A DNA stretch of 64,000 nucleotides. Source: Eleftheria terrae (GTDB taxonomy: Bacteria; Pseudomonadota; Gammaproteobacteria; Burkholderiales; Burkholderiaceae_C). The position numbers and the translations under genes are program-made. Positions 42,178-53,102 of the stretch are shown piece after piece. The stretch is from positions 992,001 to 1,056,000 of the forward strand of contig NZ_CP106951.1 of the NCBI RefSeq assembly GCF_030419005.1. Reading direction: 5' to 3'. Position 1 is the stretch's first letter. Each line of letters begins with the position of its first letter. Under the pieces are notes generated by a model that worked only from the letters and a program-made list of their open reading frames with translations, ran no database searches and was not told where the DNA came from.

Positions 42178-44275
42178 TCAGCGGCCGCGGCCGCCTCCAC
42201 CGCCGCCGCGCTTGTTGCCACCACCACCGAAGCCACGGTTGCCGCCCTGGCCGCCGCCGCCGCCACCAAAGCCGCGGTTGCCGCCGGAGTTGCCGCCGCG
42301 CCCGCCGCCCTTCTGGCCATGGCTCTTGCGCAGGAAGGCGTCGGCGCCGATGTAGCCGACGCTGGTCTGCATCGGGTCAGGCTGGCGCGGCTGGCCTTGC
42401 TTGAGCTTGGTCGACTGTGCGAAGCGCTTGTCGTAGGTCTGCTCCAGCGGATCCGGGCCGATCACACGCGGCTGGGCCGGCCCACGGCCACCGCCACCAC
42501 CGGCGCCGCCCGGGCCACGACCCTGGCGCTTGCCGGCCGGACCGCCCTTGCCGCCCTGCCCTTGGCCCTGCTTGCCGCCGCCCTGCCCCGGCCGACCGCG
42601 CGCATCGCGCTGGCCTTCCTGGCGCGGCGCGTCGCCGCCCTGGGCCAGCCGCTTCATCGAGCGCACATCGTTGTCGTCCAGCTCCACCCAGACGCCGCGC
42701 TTGAGGCCGCGCGGCAGCACCACGGTGCCGTAGCGGATGCGGATCAGCCGGCTCACGGTCAGGCCCACGGCGTCGAAGAGCTTGCGCACCTCGCGGTTGC
42801 GGCCTTCGGTGATGACCACGCGGTACCAGTGATTGGCCCCTTCGCCGCCACCGTCCTCGATGGACTTGAAGCTGGCCGGCTGACCGTCGATCTTCACGCC
42901 CTCCAGCAGCTTGTCACGCGCCTCCTTGTCCAGCGAGCCCAGCACGCGCACGGCGTACTCGCGCTCCACGCCGAAGCGCGGATGCATCATCTGGTTGGCC
43001 AGCTCGCCCGAGCTCGTGAACAGCAGCAAGCCTTCGGTGTTGATGTCCAACCGGCCAACCGACTGCCACTTGCCCTGTGGCAGCTTCGGCAGGCGACGGA
43101 ACACGGTAGGACGGTTCTGCGGGTCGTCATGGCTCACCACCTCGCCGACCGGCTTGTGGTAGGCCAGCACGCGCGGCGGCGGCGGGGCGATCTGCACGCG
43201 GATGGGCTTGCCGTTGACACGCACCTGGTCGCCGTAGGAAATCCGCTGGCCGATGTGGGCCGGCTCGCTGTTGACCGAGATGCGGCCTTCGAGGATCAGC
43301 TGCTCCATGTCGCGGCGCGAGCCGATGCCCGCCTGGGCCAGCACCTTGTGCAGCTTGGGCGCGTCGGCATCGGGCTGCAGCACCCGCTTGCTCACGACTT
43401 CTTCGGCTTCCGCCTCGTCGTCGCCGTCAAACTCGCCGGCCAGCACTTCGGCGAAGCGCTGGCGCGCGTCTGCCTGGCCGCCAGCGCCCTGGCCGCGTGC
43501 GCCGCGCTTGCCTTGCGGCTGCCCGCCCGCGCGCTCGCCCTGGGCGGCACGGTCGCCACCCTGGCGCGGCTCACGCGGTTCACGCGGTTCGCGCGGTTCG
43601 CGCGGTTCGCGACCTTCCCGCGGCGGGCGCGGCTCGCGGGCCTCGGCCGGCTCGGTGGACGGCGCATCCTTCGACGGCTCCTGCCCGGCCGCTTCGGCGC
43701 CGGCCTGGCGTTCACCGCGTCGGCCACGGCGGTCGCGGCGACGACGACCGCCGCCTTCACCCTCAACGGCGGGCGCCTCGTCGCCTTGACCGAACTGCGA
43801 CAACGTCTCGCCCGCCTCGGCGGCCTCCGCTGCCGTTTCCCCGGCATCCTGCCGGCCGCTAGGAGCCACTTCCGCCACAGCCGTGGTCGCCGGCACCTGA
43901 GGCGCCTGCGGAGCAGCCGCTGGCATCACTTCGGCCGCTGGGATCGAGCCCTCAGCCACCGGCACGGCGGCCGCCTCGCCTGCCAGCGCCTCGACCGCCA
44001 CGGCAGCCGCGGTCTTGCGGCGGCGCGGCGCCTTCTTGGCGGGCGCAGCTGCCACCGCCTCCTCCGCGGCCGGTGCTGCTTCGACGGCAGGCGCCTCGGC
44101 GGGGGCCTGCGCCACCGCCTCGCTCACGGGCGCCTCGGCTGCCGGCACGTCCGCAGGCTTGGCCTTGCGCGGGCTGCGACGCTTGGGCTTGTCGGCCGGC
44201 GCAGCGCCCGCCTCGGAGGGCACCGTGGCTTCGGTGGGCACCTGCGTCTCGGGCGAAGGTGGCAGGTCTTGCGAT

Positions 44276-44286
<11 letters not shown>
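42178..44286 (-). CDS. rluB: 23S rRNA pseudouridine synthase RluB with long disordered extensions
   Basis: The catalytic core (about 312-550) has an S4 domain beginning [19 protein letters not shown] and the RsuA-type active site [10 protein letters not shown] (Asp near 411), modifying U2605 of 23S rRNA in E. coli. It is embedded in a 702-residue protein. About 310 residues in front are Ala/Glu/Pro/Arg-rich with EPR triplet repeats. About 150 residues behind are Gly/Arg/Gln-rich with RGG-like runs, typical of RNA-binding tails. Enteric RluB is under 300 residues. The ATG at 44286 overlaps scpB by 11 bases. Confidence 0.9.
43569..43612 (-). repeat. 9-bp tandem repeat in rluB
   Basis: Four near-identical 9-base units (43571-43606) plus partial flanks encode the EPR triplets in the rluB N-terminal extension. 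The unit length is a multiple of three, so gain or loss of units keeps the frame. Confidence 0.75.
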
Positions 44287-45313
<1,027 letters not shown>

Positions 45314-45604
45314 GAGTTGTCGTTGTCGTCCTCAACCGGGATCGGGCGTCGCCGTATGGCGGCGAGCCTGCTCGCTGCAGGCCGGTGCATCGCACGCTGG
45401 ATACGGGTGTCGTCGAGACTTGTTCTGGGTTCTGGGCAACGGCGCCAGGGATCAGGGCGCCGGACCTGGCTTGCCGGCGCTGCCCGGGGCGGCCGCAAGC
45501 CGCAGGCGCGGCACGGGCCGCAAGCTCTGGGCTGGTGCTTGCCTGGGGCGCATTGTATCCAAGCCGGCGCCTCGCGCGGCATCCGCGGCCTGGATGTCGG
45601 TTGA
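45314..45604. other. Gap between rluD and scpB
   Basis: This 291-base GC-rich gap has no supportable gene. One open minus-strand frame (45310-45582) lacks a ribosome site and any recognisable domain. The only signal seen is a TACAAT-like -10 element at 45552-45557 facing scpB, implying a leader of roughly 240 bases if used. Confidence 0.5.
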
Positions 45605-46606
45605 TTACATCAGATCACGGGTGCCAGCCACCTGCTCCCAGGCCGCAGCGAAGTCCTCCGGCGGCTCGGCCTCGAAGCTCAGCGGGGCCGCGGTCACGGG
45701 GTGCAGCAAGCCCAGCCGCGCCGCGTGCAGGGCCTGGCGCTGCAGGCCCAGGGCCGGCCGCCCGCCGTAGACCGCATCCGCCACCAGCGGGAAGCCGCGC
45801 GAGGCGAGGTGCACCCGGATCTGATGCGTCCGCCCGGTGTGCAAGCGGCACCTCACCGCGGAGCAGCCCTGCCCGGTGGCCACGAGACTGACGTCGGTGC
45901 GGGCCGGCTTGCCGCTGGCGACCACCGCCATGCGCACGCGCGACTGCGGGTCTCGGCCGATGGGCGCGTCGATGCTGGCCAGGCGGGCCGGCTGCAGGAT
46001 CTCGCCGTGCACCAGGGCCGCATATTCGCGCCGCACCTCGCGCGCGGCGATCGCCCGCACCAGCGCGGTCACCGCCTCCAGCGTCTTGCCGACCACCATC
46101 AGGCCGCTGGTGTCCTTGTCGAGCCGGTGCACGATGCCGGCTCGCGGCAAGCCCGCGGCGCCCGGGTGGTGTGCCAGCAGGCCGTTCAGCAGGGTGCCCG
46201 ACCAGTGCCCGGCCGCCGGGTGCACCACCAGCCCGGCCGGCTTGCGCACGACCATCAGGTGGGCATCTTCGAACACGATGTCCAGCGCCAGCCGCTCCGC
46301 CCGGAAAGCCTGGCTTTGCGGCGTCGGGCGCAGCTCGACCTGCACCCGCTGGCCCAGCTGCACCTTGCGGCTGGCGGTGGTGGCGGGCTTGCCGTCCAGC
46401 TGCACGCAGCCCTGCTCGATCAGCGACTGCAGGTGGCTGCGCGAGAACTCGCCCGCCAGCCCGACCAGCAGCTTGTCCAGCCGCAGGCCGTGGCTGGCCG
46501 CATCGACGACCGCCTCGCGGCGCTCCGCCTCGGCGACCTCCGGGCCCTCGTCTTCCAGTTCGGCCGCGTCGGCCGGGAACGTGTCGGGGCAGGCAGGGGG
46601 AAGCAT
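45605..46606 (-). CDS. rluD: 23S rRNA pseudouridine synthase RluD
   Basis: RluD makes pseudouridines 1911, 1915 and 1917 in helix 69 of 23S rRNA. The 333-residue protein has an S4 domain (about 42-88) and the RluA-type active site HRLDKDTSGLMVV with catalytic D163. The ATG at 46606 was chosen because upstream in-frame sequence enters bamD; there is no strong Shine-Dalgarno close to it. It is divergent from bamD across a 56-base gap, a conserved pairing. Confidence 0.93.
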   Translation of the reverse strand: MLPPACPDTFPADAAELEDEGPEVAEAERREAVVDAASHGLRLDKLLVGLAGEFSRSHLQSLIEQGCVQLDGKPATTASRKVQLGQRVQVELRPTPQSQAFRAERLALDIVFEDAHLMVVRKPAGLVVHPAAGHWSGTLLNGLLAHHPGAAGLPRAGIVHRLDKDTSGLMVVGKTLEAVTALVRAIAAREVRREYAALVHGEILQPARLASIDAPIGRDPQSRVRMAVVASGKPARTDVSLVATGQGCSAVRCRLHTGRTHQIRVHLASRGFPLVADAVYGGRPALGLQRQALHAARLGLLHPVTAAPLSFEAEPPEDFAAAWEQVAGTRDLM

Positions 46607-46662
46607 ATAAAATCCGCGATCCTTCTTATGACTGGGGGCGGCAAGCACCGCCCACTGCTGGT

Positions 46663-47508
46663 ATGCGTGATGTGAAGCCCGTGTCGGGAACCGAGCCGAC
46701 GAGCGCAAGGCGCGTATCGCCTTCAGCCGCCCTGGCCGCCAGTGCCGTCGCCCTGGCCTTGCTGGCCGGCTGCTCCTCGACGCCGAAAGACGAGACGGCC
46801 GGCATGTCGACCGAGAAATTGTATGCAGAGGCCAAGGACGAGGCGGCCGCCGGCAACTACGAGCGCGCCATCAAGTTCTACGAGCGCCTCGAAGGCCGTG
46901 CCGCCGGCACCGTGCTGGCGCAGCAGGCCCAGCTGGAGCTGGCCTACCTCTACTACCGCACCAACGAGAAGGCGCAGGCGCTCGCCACGCTCGACCGCTT
47001 CGCCAAGCTGCATCCGAGCAGCCCGGCAATGGACTACGCGCTCTACCTGCGGGGGGTGGTGAACTTCAACGACAACCTGGGCCTGTTCGGCAAGCTGTCG
47101 CGCCAGGACCTGTCGGAGCGCGACCAGCAGGCCTCGAAGGACGCCTTCCAGGCCTTCAAGCAACTGGTCGAGCAGTTCCCCACCTCCAACTATGCGCCGG
47201 ACGCCCGCCTGCGCATGGGCTACATCGTCAACGCGCTGGCCGCCTACGAGGTGCATGTGGCGCGTTACTACTTCCGCCGCGGCGCCTACCTGGCCGCCGC
47301 CAACCGGGCCCAGCAGACGGTGCAGGACTACCAGCAGTCGCCCGCGCTGGAGGAAGCGCTCTACATCATGGCCCGCAGCTACGACCGCCTCGGGCTGACC
47401 CAGCTGCGCGACGATGCCGAGCGCGTGCTGAAGACCAGCTTCCCCGACAGCCCCTACCTGGCTCGCGGCTTCGACGGCAACACCAAGCCGTGGTGGCAGC
47501 TCTGGTGA
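46663..47508 (+). CDS. bamD: Outer membrane assembly lipoprotein BamD
   Basis: BamD is the essential TPR lipoprotein partner of BamA. The 281-residue protein has lipobox LALLAGC with lipidated C37, then five TPR units (about 55-260), including YAEAKDEAAAGNYERAIKFYE. A TATAAA sequence at 46606-46611 in the short divergent gap could serve as its -10 element. It converges on dinG. Confidence 0.95.
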   Translation: MRDVKPVSGTEPTSARRVSPSAALAASAVALALLAGCSSTPKDETAGMSTEKLYAEAKDEAAAGNYERAIKFYERLEGRAAGTVLAQQAQLELAYLYYRTNEKAQALATLDRFAKLHPSSPAMDYALYLRGVVNFNDNLGLFGKLSRQDLSERDQQASKDAFQAFKQLVEQFPTSNYAPDARLRMGYIVNALAAYEVHVARYYFRRGAYLAAANRAQQTVQDYQQSPALEEALYIMARSYDRLGLTQLRDDAERVLKTSFPDSPYLARGFDGNTKPWWQLW

Positions 47509-47535
47509 GATGAAGCGCGTCGGGCCGGCGGGCGG

Positions 47536-49599
47536 TCAGCTCGCCTCGCCCGCCAGCTCGCCCAGCCAGGCCACCGCCTCGTCCTCGCTGCCGAGGCGGG
47601 TCATCGGCGGCAGCGCCGCCAGTAGCCGCCGCCCATATCCCATGCTCACCAGGCGCGGGTCGCACACCACCAGCAGGCCGCGGTCGGTCTCGGTGCGTAT
47701 CAGCCGGCCGGCGCCCTGCTTGAGCGCCACCGCGGCTTCCGGCACGAAGTAGTCGTTGAAGGCGTTGCGCCCTTCGGCCTCCAGGCGCTTCACCCGGGCC
47801 TCGACCAGCGGGTCGTTGGGCGGCGGGAAAGGCAGCTTGTCGATCACCACGCACTGCAGGGCCTCGCCGGGCACGTCGATGCCCTCCCAGAAGCTCTGCG
47901 AGCCCACCAGCACCGAGCGCGGTTGCGCGATGAACTGCTGCATCAGCTGCCGTTTCGGAGCGGTGCCCTGCAACAGCACCGCGATGTCGGCGCCTGCGTG
48001 CTCGAACTCCGCCTGCATCTCCTCGCCGATCTGCTGCAGCGCACGCAAGGTGGTGGTCAGCACGAAGGTTCGGCCACCCACCGCCTGGGCCAGGCGGGCC
48101 GCCAGCCGGGCGACGGCCAGCGGATGCCCCGGCTCGTTGGGCCGCGGGAACACGCGTGGCACATAGAGGCGCGCGTGCTCCGGATAGTTGAAGGGACTGC
48201 CGACCCGCAGCGTCCTGGCCTCGTCCAGCCCGGTGGGCTCGGTGAACCAGCGCAGCTCGTCGTCGGCGCCCAGCGTGGCGGAGGTGAAGATCCAGGCTTT
48301 CGAATGACTGTCGAGCTGCTCGCGCATCGCCTCGCGGATATCCAGCGGCGACTCCACCAGCCGGGCCTGCTGCGGGCTGATGTCGATCCAGCGCACCTTG
48401 CCGGCCGCCGCATCGAACGCAAAGCCGCCCGCCTTCTTCGCCAGCAGGCGGGCCCGCTCCTGGAGCTTGGGGAAATCGGGCGCGACCTCGGCCACGTTGT
48501 TCAGCGCCTGGTCGGCGGCGCGCGCATGCTCGCCAAGCGCCTGCAGCGCGTCGAGGAACTCGGGCCGCCCGGCGCGCTCCTGCCAGCGCAGCTTGACCAC
48601 CCCCCGCACTTCACGCAGCGAGCCAGCCGCCGCCAGCCGCAGATCGCGCGCGGCGCGCTCGCAGGCGGCCGCCAGCTCCGACCAGGGCGCCAGCCCGCGC
48701 GCGTGTTGCAAGCCGGCCGCCAGCATGTCGCGGGAGAAGTCGAGCACCTGGCCGGTGGCCAGCGTCGTGCCGAGAAACTGCACGCCGGCCTCGGCCAGCT
48801 GGTGCGCTTCGTCGAAGATCACGGCGTCTGCGCTCGGCAGCAACTCGGCAATGCCTGTTTCGCGCAACGCCAGATCGGCAAAGAACAGGTGGTGGTTCAC
48901 CACCACCACGTCGGCGGCCAGCGCTTCACGCCGGGCCTTCATCACGTGGCAGTCGCGGTAGCTGGGACAGTCCGAGCCCAGGCAGTTGTCGCGGGTGGAG
49001 GTGACCAGCGGGATCACCGGCGAGCGGTCATCCAGGCCGTCGAGTTCGGCCAGGTCGCCGCTCCTGGTGCCGTGCGACCACTGCTCGATCTTCGCCAGGG
49101 TGCGCACCGCCCAGCGGTCGGGCAGCGCACTGTCGTGCCGCGCCTGCTCCAGCCGGTGCAGGCACAGGTAGCTGCCGCGCCCCTTCAGCAGGGCCAGCTG
49201 CACCGGCACCTGCAGCGCATCGCGCACATGGGGAAGGTCGCGCAGGAACAGCTGGTCCTGCAGGCTTTTGGTCGCGGTGCTGACGAGCACCCGGCCGTCG
49301 GCCAGCAACGCCGGCACCAGGTAGGCGAAGGTCTTGCCCACGCCGGTGCCGGCCTCTGCGACGATGGGCCGGCGCGCCTCGATGGCACGCGCGATCTCGC
49401 GCGCCAGCTCGGTCTGCGGCGCCCGCTCGCGGTAGTCGGCATCGGCTTGCGACAGCGCGCCGCCGGGCGCGAAGGTGTCGAGCACCGCCTGCACCAGCAC
49501 GCCATCCTGGTGGGATGGCGGCGGCGCCATGAGATCGTCACCCCAGCCGCTGCCGGCCAGGAAGTCGTCGGCCTCGGTGGCCGAGTCGGCGGGGTTCAT
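47536..49599 (-). CDS. dinG: DinG/YoaA-family ATP-dependent DNA helicase
   Basis: This is a 687-residue iron-sulphur XPD-like superfamily 2 helicase. Walker A AGTGVGKT (residues 83-90), the DEAH box in VIFDEAH, and four cysteines between the first motifs (C in SYLCLHR and three in DNCLGSDCPSYRDC) that hold the [4Fe-4S] cluster are visible. Such helicases act at R-loops and damaged forks. DinG and YoaA cannot be told apart with certainty; the symbol is the family name. It converges on bamD with 27 bases between. Confidence 0.88.
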   Translation of the reverse strand: MNPADSATEADDFLAGSGWGDDLMAPPPSHQDGVLVQAVLDTFAPGGALSQADADYRERAPQTELAREIARAIEARRPIVAEAGTGVGKTFAYLVPALLADGRVLVSTATKSLQDQLFLRDLPHVRDALQVPVQLALLKGRGSYLCLHRLEQARHDSALPDRWAVRTLAKIEQWSHGTRSGDLAELDGLDDRSPVIPLVTSTRDNCLGSDCPSYRDCHVMKARREALAADVVVVNHHLFFADLALRETGIAELLPSADAVIFDEAHQLAEAGVQFLGTTLATGQVLDFSRDMLAAGLQHARGLAPWSELAAACERAARDLRLAAAGSLREVRGVVKLRWQERAGRPEFLDALQALGEHARAADQALNNVAEVAPDFPKLQERARLLAKKAGGFAFDAAAGKVRWIDISPQQARLVESPLDIREAMREQLDSHSKAWIFTSATLGADDELRWFTEPTGLDEARTLRVGSPFNYPEHARLYVPRVFPRPNEPGHPLAVARLAARLAQAVGGRTFVLTTTLRALQQIGEEMQAEFEHAGADIAVLLQGTAPKRQLMQQFIAQPRSVLVGSQSFWEGIDVPGEALQCVVIDKLPFPPPNDPLVEARVKRLEAEGRNAFNDYFVPEAAVALKQGAGRLIRTETDRGLLVVCDPRLVSMGYGRRLLAALPPMTRLGSEDEAVAWLGELAGEAS

Positions 49600-49711
49600 C
49601 GGGGGCCCTTCGGGAGGTGCGCTGCCATGGGGCTGCCTTCAGGCGGCTGGGCAACGGTCATGGGGTGGCTTTCGTGCTGCGCACTGCGGGGGCATGGCCT
49701 GCGAGCGGCGC

Positions 49712-49924
49712 TCATGCCGGCTCTTGCGGGTCGAGTTGGGTTTCCAGCCGGGCGATGTGGTCGCGCAGCAGCAGGCGGCGCTTCTTGAGCCGGCGCAGCG
49801 ACAATTCGTCCAGCGGGCGCTGTCCTTCGGTCTGGTCGATCAGGTTGTCGAGGTCCGCGTGTTCCATGCGCAGCTCGATCAGCCGACGCTGAGGCGAGTG
49901 CAGGTTTTCATTCATGGAGGCCAT
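49712..49924 (-). CDS. DUF465 / YdcH-like small protein
   Basis: The 70-residue protein (MASMNENLHSPQRRLIELRM) is highly charged and helical, with LSLRRLKKRRLLLRDHIARLE as a likely coiled coil. This matches the DUF465 family, which has no assigned function. The start is ATG at 49924 or 49915. It is divergent from the PP2C gene with a 70-base AT-richer gap that must contain both promoters. Confidence 0.85.
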   Translation of the reverse strand: MASMNENLHSPQRRLIELRMEHADLDNLIDQTEGQRPLDELSLRRLKKRRLLLRDHIARLETQLDPQEPA

Positions 49925-49994
49925 CAGTAGGAGTACTCGGCAGGGATCGGGGTCGCCTCGATTATAGTTTTCGCTGTTTTGTAACGGGCCGACC

Positions 49995-50762
49995 ATGAGC
50001 GCTCCACCCAAGGGTTACCGTCTCACCGCCGCCACCGGCATCCACCGGGGCGACCGCACCTACCAGCAAGACCAGGTGGAGGTGCTGGCCCATCCGCGTG
50101 TCAGCGGCTGCCTGCTGGGCATCGTGGCCGACGGCATGGGCGGCAAGAGCGGCGGCCGCAAGGCCTCCGACCAGGTCGTCCTCACCGCGCGCCAGTTGTT
50201 CGAGCGCTATGCGCCGTCGAGCGACGACGCGGCCGAGACCCTCAAGCAGCTGGTGCTCGAGTCGCACCTGATGATCAAGCTCACCGCCATCACGGCCGAA
50301 GAGGAGCCGCACAGCACGGTGGCGGCTTTCCTCATCAATCCGAGCCGGGAATGCGCGGTCATCCATGCCGGCGACTCGCGGGTCTACCACTTCCGTGGCG
50401 CCGACATGGTGAGCCGCACCAAGGACCACTCCTATGTGCAGCGCCTGGTCGACGAGGGGCAGATCACCGAGGACGAGGCCAATGTGCACCCGCAGTCCAA
50501 CCTGCTGACCGGCTGCCTGGGCACCTTCCAGGATCCACCGGTGACCACCCACCACATCGCCCGACTCGAGGTGGGCGATGCGTTGCTGGCCTGCAGCGAC
50601 GGGTTGTGGCACTACTTCAGCCCCCGGGAGCTGGGCGCCATCCTGCACACCTTGCCACCGCGCGAGGCAAGCGAAATGCTGATCAGCAAGGCGCGCCAGC
50701 GGGCCCGCGGAGGCGGCGACAACCTGTCGCTCGCGGTGGTGCGCATCGAAGCGCTCAGCTGA
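49995..50762 (+). CDS. PP2C-family serine/threonine protein phosphatase
   Basis: The 255-residue protein is a stand-alone PP2C domain. The metal ligands and motifs are in order: GDRTYQQD at the N-terminus, VADGMGG with D46, HAGDSRVY, CSDGLW and GGGDNLSL. No membrane segment or extra domain is present. Such phosphatases usually reverse a Hanks-type kinase or control a forkhead-domain partner; no such partner lies in this window. A histidine kinase gene follows on the same strand after 177 bases. Confidence 0.93.
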   Translation: MSAPPKGYRLTAATGIHRGDRTYQQDQVEVLAHPRVSGCLLGIVADGMGGKSGGRKASDQVVLTARQLFERYAPSSDDAAETLKQLVLESHLMIKLTAITAEEEPHSTVAAFLINPSRECAVIHAGDSRVYHFRGADMVSRTKDHSYVQRLVDEGQITEDEANVHPQSNLLTGCLGTFQDPPVTTHHIARLEVGDALLACSDGLWHYFSPRELGAILHTLPPREASEMLISKARQRARGGGDNLSLAVVRIEALS

Positions 50763-50939
50763 GGCGGTTCCAGGGCGACTGTCAGAACCCGCGTTGAAAT
50801 GCCCCCCGCAAGGGCTTAGATTCCACGCCACTGACCGCACCCGGCCTGGCTTGCCGCCTGCCAGCCCTTGCGGGCGAGCAGGAGCCCGGTGCATGGCACG
50901 CGCCATTGCGGCTCCCTTCCGCCATCACCAGGAGCCGCC

Positions 50940-53081
50940 ATGCCCGTCACCGCCCCGCAGCACCCTGCTGCCCTCGTCACGCCGGGAGATTCCACGCACG
51001 GTGCGTCGAGCACCGCACCAGGCGCCGGGCCCGGCAGCACGGTGCATGGCGCGGCGGGCAAGCCCCCCGATACGGGCAGCGCTCCGAACGACGTGCCAAG
51101 CGGCCTGCTGGCCGGCACTGCCAGCGGCCCCCGGTCGAGCGGCATGCCGCACGGCGACCCCGCCTCCCCCCTTGCAGCAGCCGATGCGACCCCGAAGAAC
51201 ACCGCCGGTGGCGGAGCCGCGGCCCCCGGCCACGAAGCGGCTGTCGAAAGGGAGATCACCGAGCGACTGGGGCTGCTGCCGAACTTCTTCAGGGCCGCCG
51301 GCGGCATGCCGGGCTGGCTGCCGGCGCTGTGGCAGTTTGCCAAGGCGGCCTACCTCGACAATCCGCTGCCCTCGCTGTTCAAGGAACGCCTGTTCGTCCA
51401 TCTCTCGCGCTTTTGCGAACGGCGCTACTGCATCGTCCGGCATGTGGGCTACCTGCTCGGCCGGGGCCGTCCCGCCGGCGATGCCGCCGCCTGCCCGGCC
51501 AGCGTCGAGCAGGTGCTGGCCCTGCTGAAGCGGGCGCCGGCGGGCAGCGAGCAGGTGCAGACAGCCATTGCCCAGCTTGCTGCACGCGAGGCCCCCCTTG
51601 CCGCCTGGCCGGCGCCCGACACGCCGCTGGAGCAGCAGCTGTTCGACGTGGCCACGGCCCTCTTCACCGACCCCACCCGCGCAGAAGACGCCACCCAGGC
51701 GCTGCGGCAGGCGCTCGGCCTGCTGCGCTGCGAACGGCTGCTGGCCTGCCTGGCCTACATCCGGGCCGCCCATGCCTGGAGCCTGTTGCACCCCGAGCTG
51801 GCTTATGAAGACGATCTGCAGGCGCTGTTGGCCGGGTACCCGGCGCTCGGACACCTGCTGCACGGTGAGGATGTCGGCGCCCGGTCGGGGCGCATGCACT
51901 CCGAGTCGGTGGAATTGCAGGCGGTGCGCCACCAGCGCGACCAGCTCGAAGCCGTGCAGCGTGAACTGGAAGAGCGTGACCGTCAGAAGGACGAATTCCT
52001 CGCCATGCTCTCGCATGAGCTGCGCAACCCGCTGGCACCGCTGCGCAGCGCGCTGGAGCTGCTGCGCCTGAGCGCACCCGGCGCGCTGGACCCTGCCCCC
52101 CTGCACGAGATGCTGGAGCGGCAGGTGAACCACCTGGTGCACCTGGTGGACGACCTGCTCGACGTGCAGCGCATCACCCACGGCAAGATCGCCCTGCGCA
52201 AGGAAAACGTCGACCTGCTGCTGGTGGTGAACACGGCCGTCGAGGCCAGCATGCCGCACATCATCGACGCGCGTCAGCGCCTGCACCTTTCTCTGCTCGC
52301 CGCGCCGCTGCGGGTGCAGGGTGACCGGGTCCGCCTGACCCAGGTGGTCACCAACCTGCTCAACAACGCCGCGCGCCATACCGCGCCGGGTGGCGACATC
52401 TGGCTCACCGTGCAGCGAGAAGGCCAGCAGGCGCACATCTCGGTGCGCGACAGCGGCCATGGCATCGAGCCGGCCATGCTGCCGCATGTCTTCGACCTGT
52501 TCGCCCAGGTGCCCAGCCCAGGCACCGCGCTCAGCGCGGGACTGGGGGTGGGGCTGGCGCTGGTGCGCCGGTTGGTGGAGCTGCATGGCGGCAGCGTCGC
52601 TGCCTACAGCGAGGGGTCCGGCCAGGGCAGCGAGTTCACCGTGCACCTGCCGCTGGCGACCCAGGGCTTGCCCACCCTCAGCCCGGCCGAAGCGCGCAGC
52701 TTTCGCCTCTCCGCCCGGGTGCTGGTGGTGGACGACAACCGCGCGGCGGCAGACCCGGTAGGCGCACTGCTGCGCCTGATCGGGGCGGATGCCAAGGTCT
52801 GCTACGACGGCGATGCGGCCCTCTACGCGATCGACGACGGATTCCAGCCCGACGCGGTGGTGATCGACCTCGGCATGCCGGTGATGGACGGCTTCGAGCT
52901 GGCCCGGCTGATTCGCCAGCATCCGCACAGCAAGGACGCCCTGCTGATTGCCCTGACCGGCTGGGGCCACGAGCAGCACAAGCAGATGACCCAGGCCGCC
53001 GGCTTCGACCACCACCTGACCAAGCCCATCGACTTGGCCGCCTTGCAGGCCGCGCTCAGCACGATCCGGCATGCGTCGTGA
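50940..53081 (+). CDS. Hybrid histidine kinase/receiver with N-terminal AhpD-like domain
   Basis: The 713-residue protein has no signal peptide or membrane segment. Residues 1-100 are Ala/Gly/Pro-rich and probably disordered. A helical domain (about 105-300) starts LGLLPNFFRAAGGMPG and holds CERRYCIVRH with C159, C164 and H168, resembling the YCxxxH core of AhpD/carboxymuconolactone decarboxylase proteins. A coiled coil leads to the HisKA box MLSHELRNP with H359. The ATPase boxes are NLLNNAARH, DSGHGIEP and GLGVGLALVRRL. A C-terminal receiver carries D643 in IDLGMPVMDG. The ATG at 50940 follows an AGGAG. The sensed signal is unknown; redox is a guess from the cysteines. Confidence 0.9.
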   Translation: MPVTAPQHPAALVTPGDSTHGASSTAPGAGPGSTVHGAAGKPPDTGSAPNDVPSGLLAGTASGPRSSGMPHGDPASPLAAADATPKNTAGGGAAAPGHEAAVEREITERLGLLPNFFRAAGGMPGWLPALWQFAKAAYLDNPLPSLFKERLFVHLSRFCERRYCIVRHVGYLLGRGRPAGDAAACPASVEQVLALLKRAPAGSEQVQTAIAQLAAREAPLAAWPAPDTPLEQQLFDVATALFTDPTRAEDATQALRQALGLLRCERLLACLAYIRAAHAWSLLHPELAYEDDLQALLAGYPALGHLLHGEDVGARSGRMHSESVELQAVRHQRDQLEAVQRELEERDRQKDEFLAMLSHELRNPLAPLRSALELLRLSAPGALDPAPLHEMLERQVNHLVHLVDDLLDVQRITHGKIALRKENVDLLLVVNTAVEASMPHIIDARQRLHLSLLAAPLRVQGDRVRLTQVVTNLLNNAARHTAPGGDIWLTVQREGQQAHISVRDSGHGIEPAMLPHVFDLFAQVPSPGTALSAGLGVGLALVRRLVELHGGSVAAYSEGSGQGSEFTVHLPLATQGLPTLSPAEARSFRLSARVLVVDDNRAAADPVGALLRLIGADAKVCYDGDAALYAIDDGFQPDAVVIDLGMPVMDGFELARLIRQHPHSKDALLIALTGWGHEQHKQMTQAAGFDHHLTKPIDLAALQAALSTIRHAS

Positions 53082-53102
53082 GTCAGCCGTCGCGCGGTCG
53101 GC

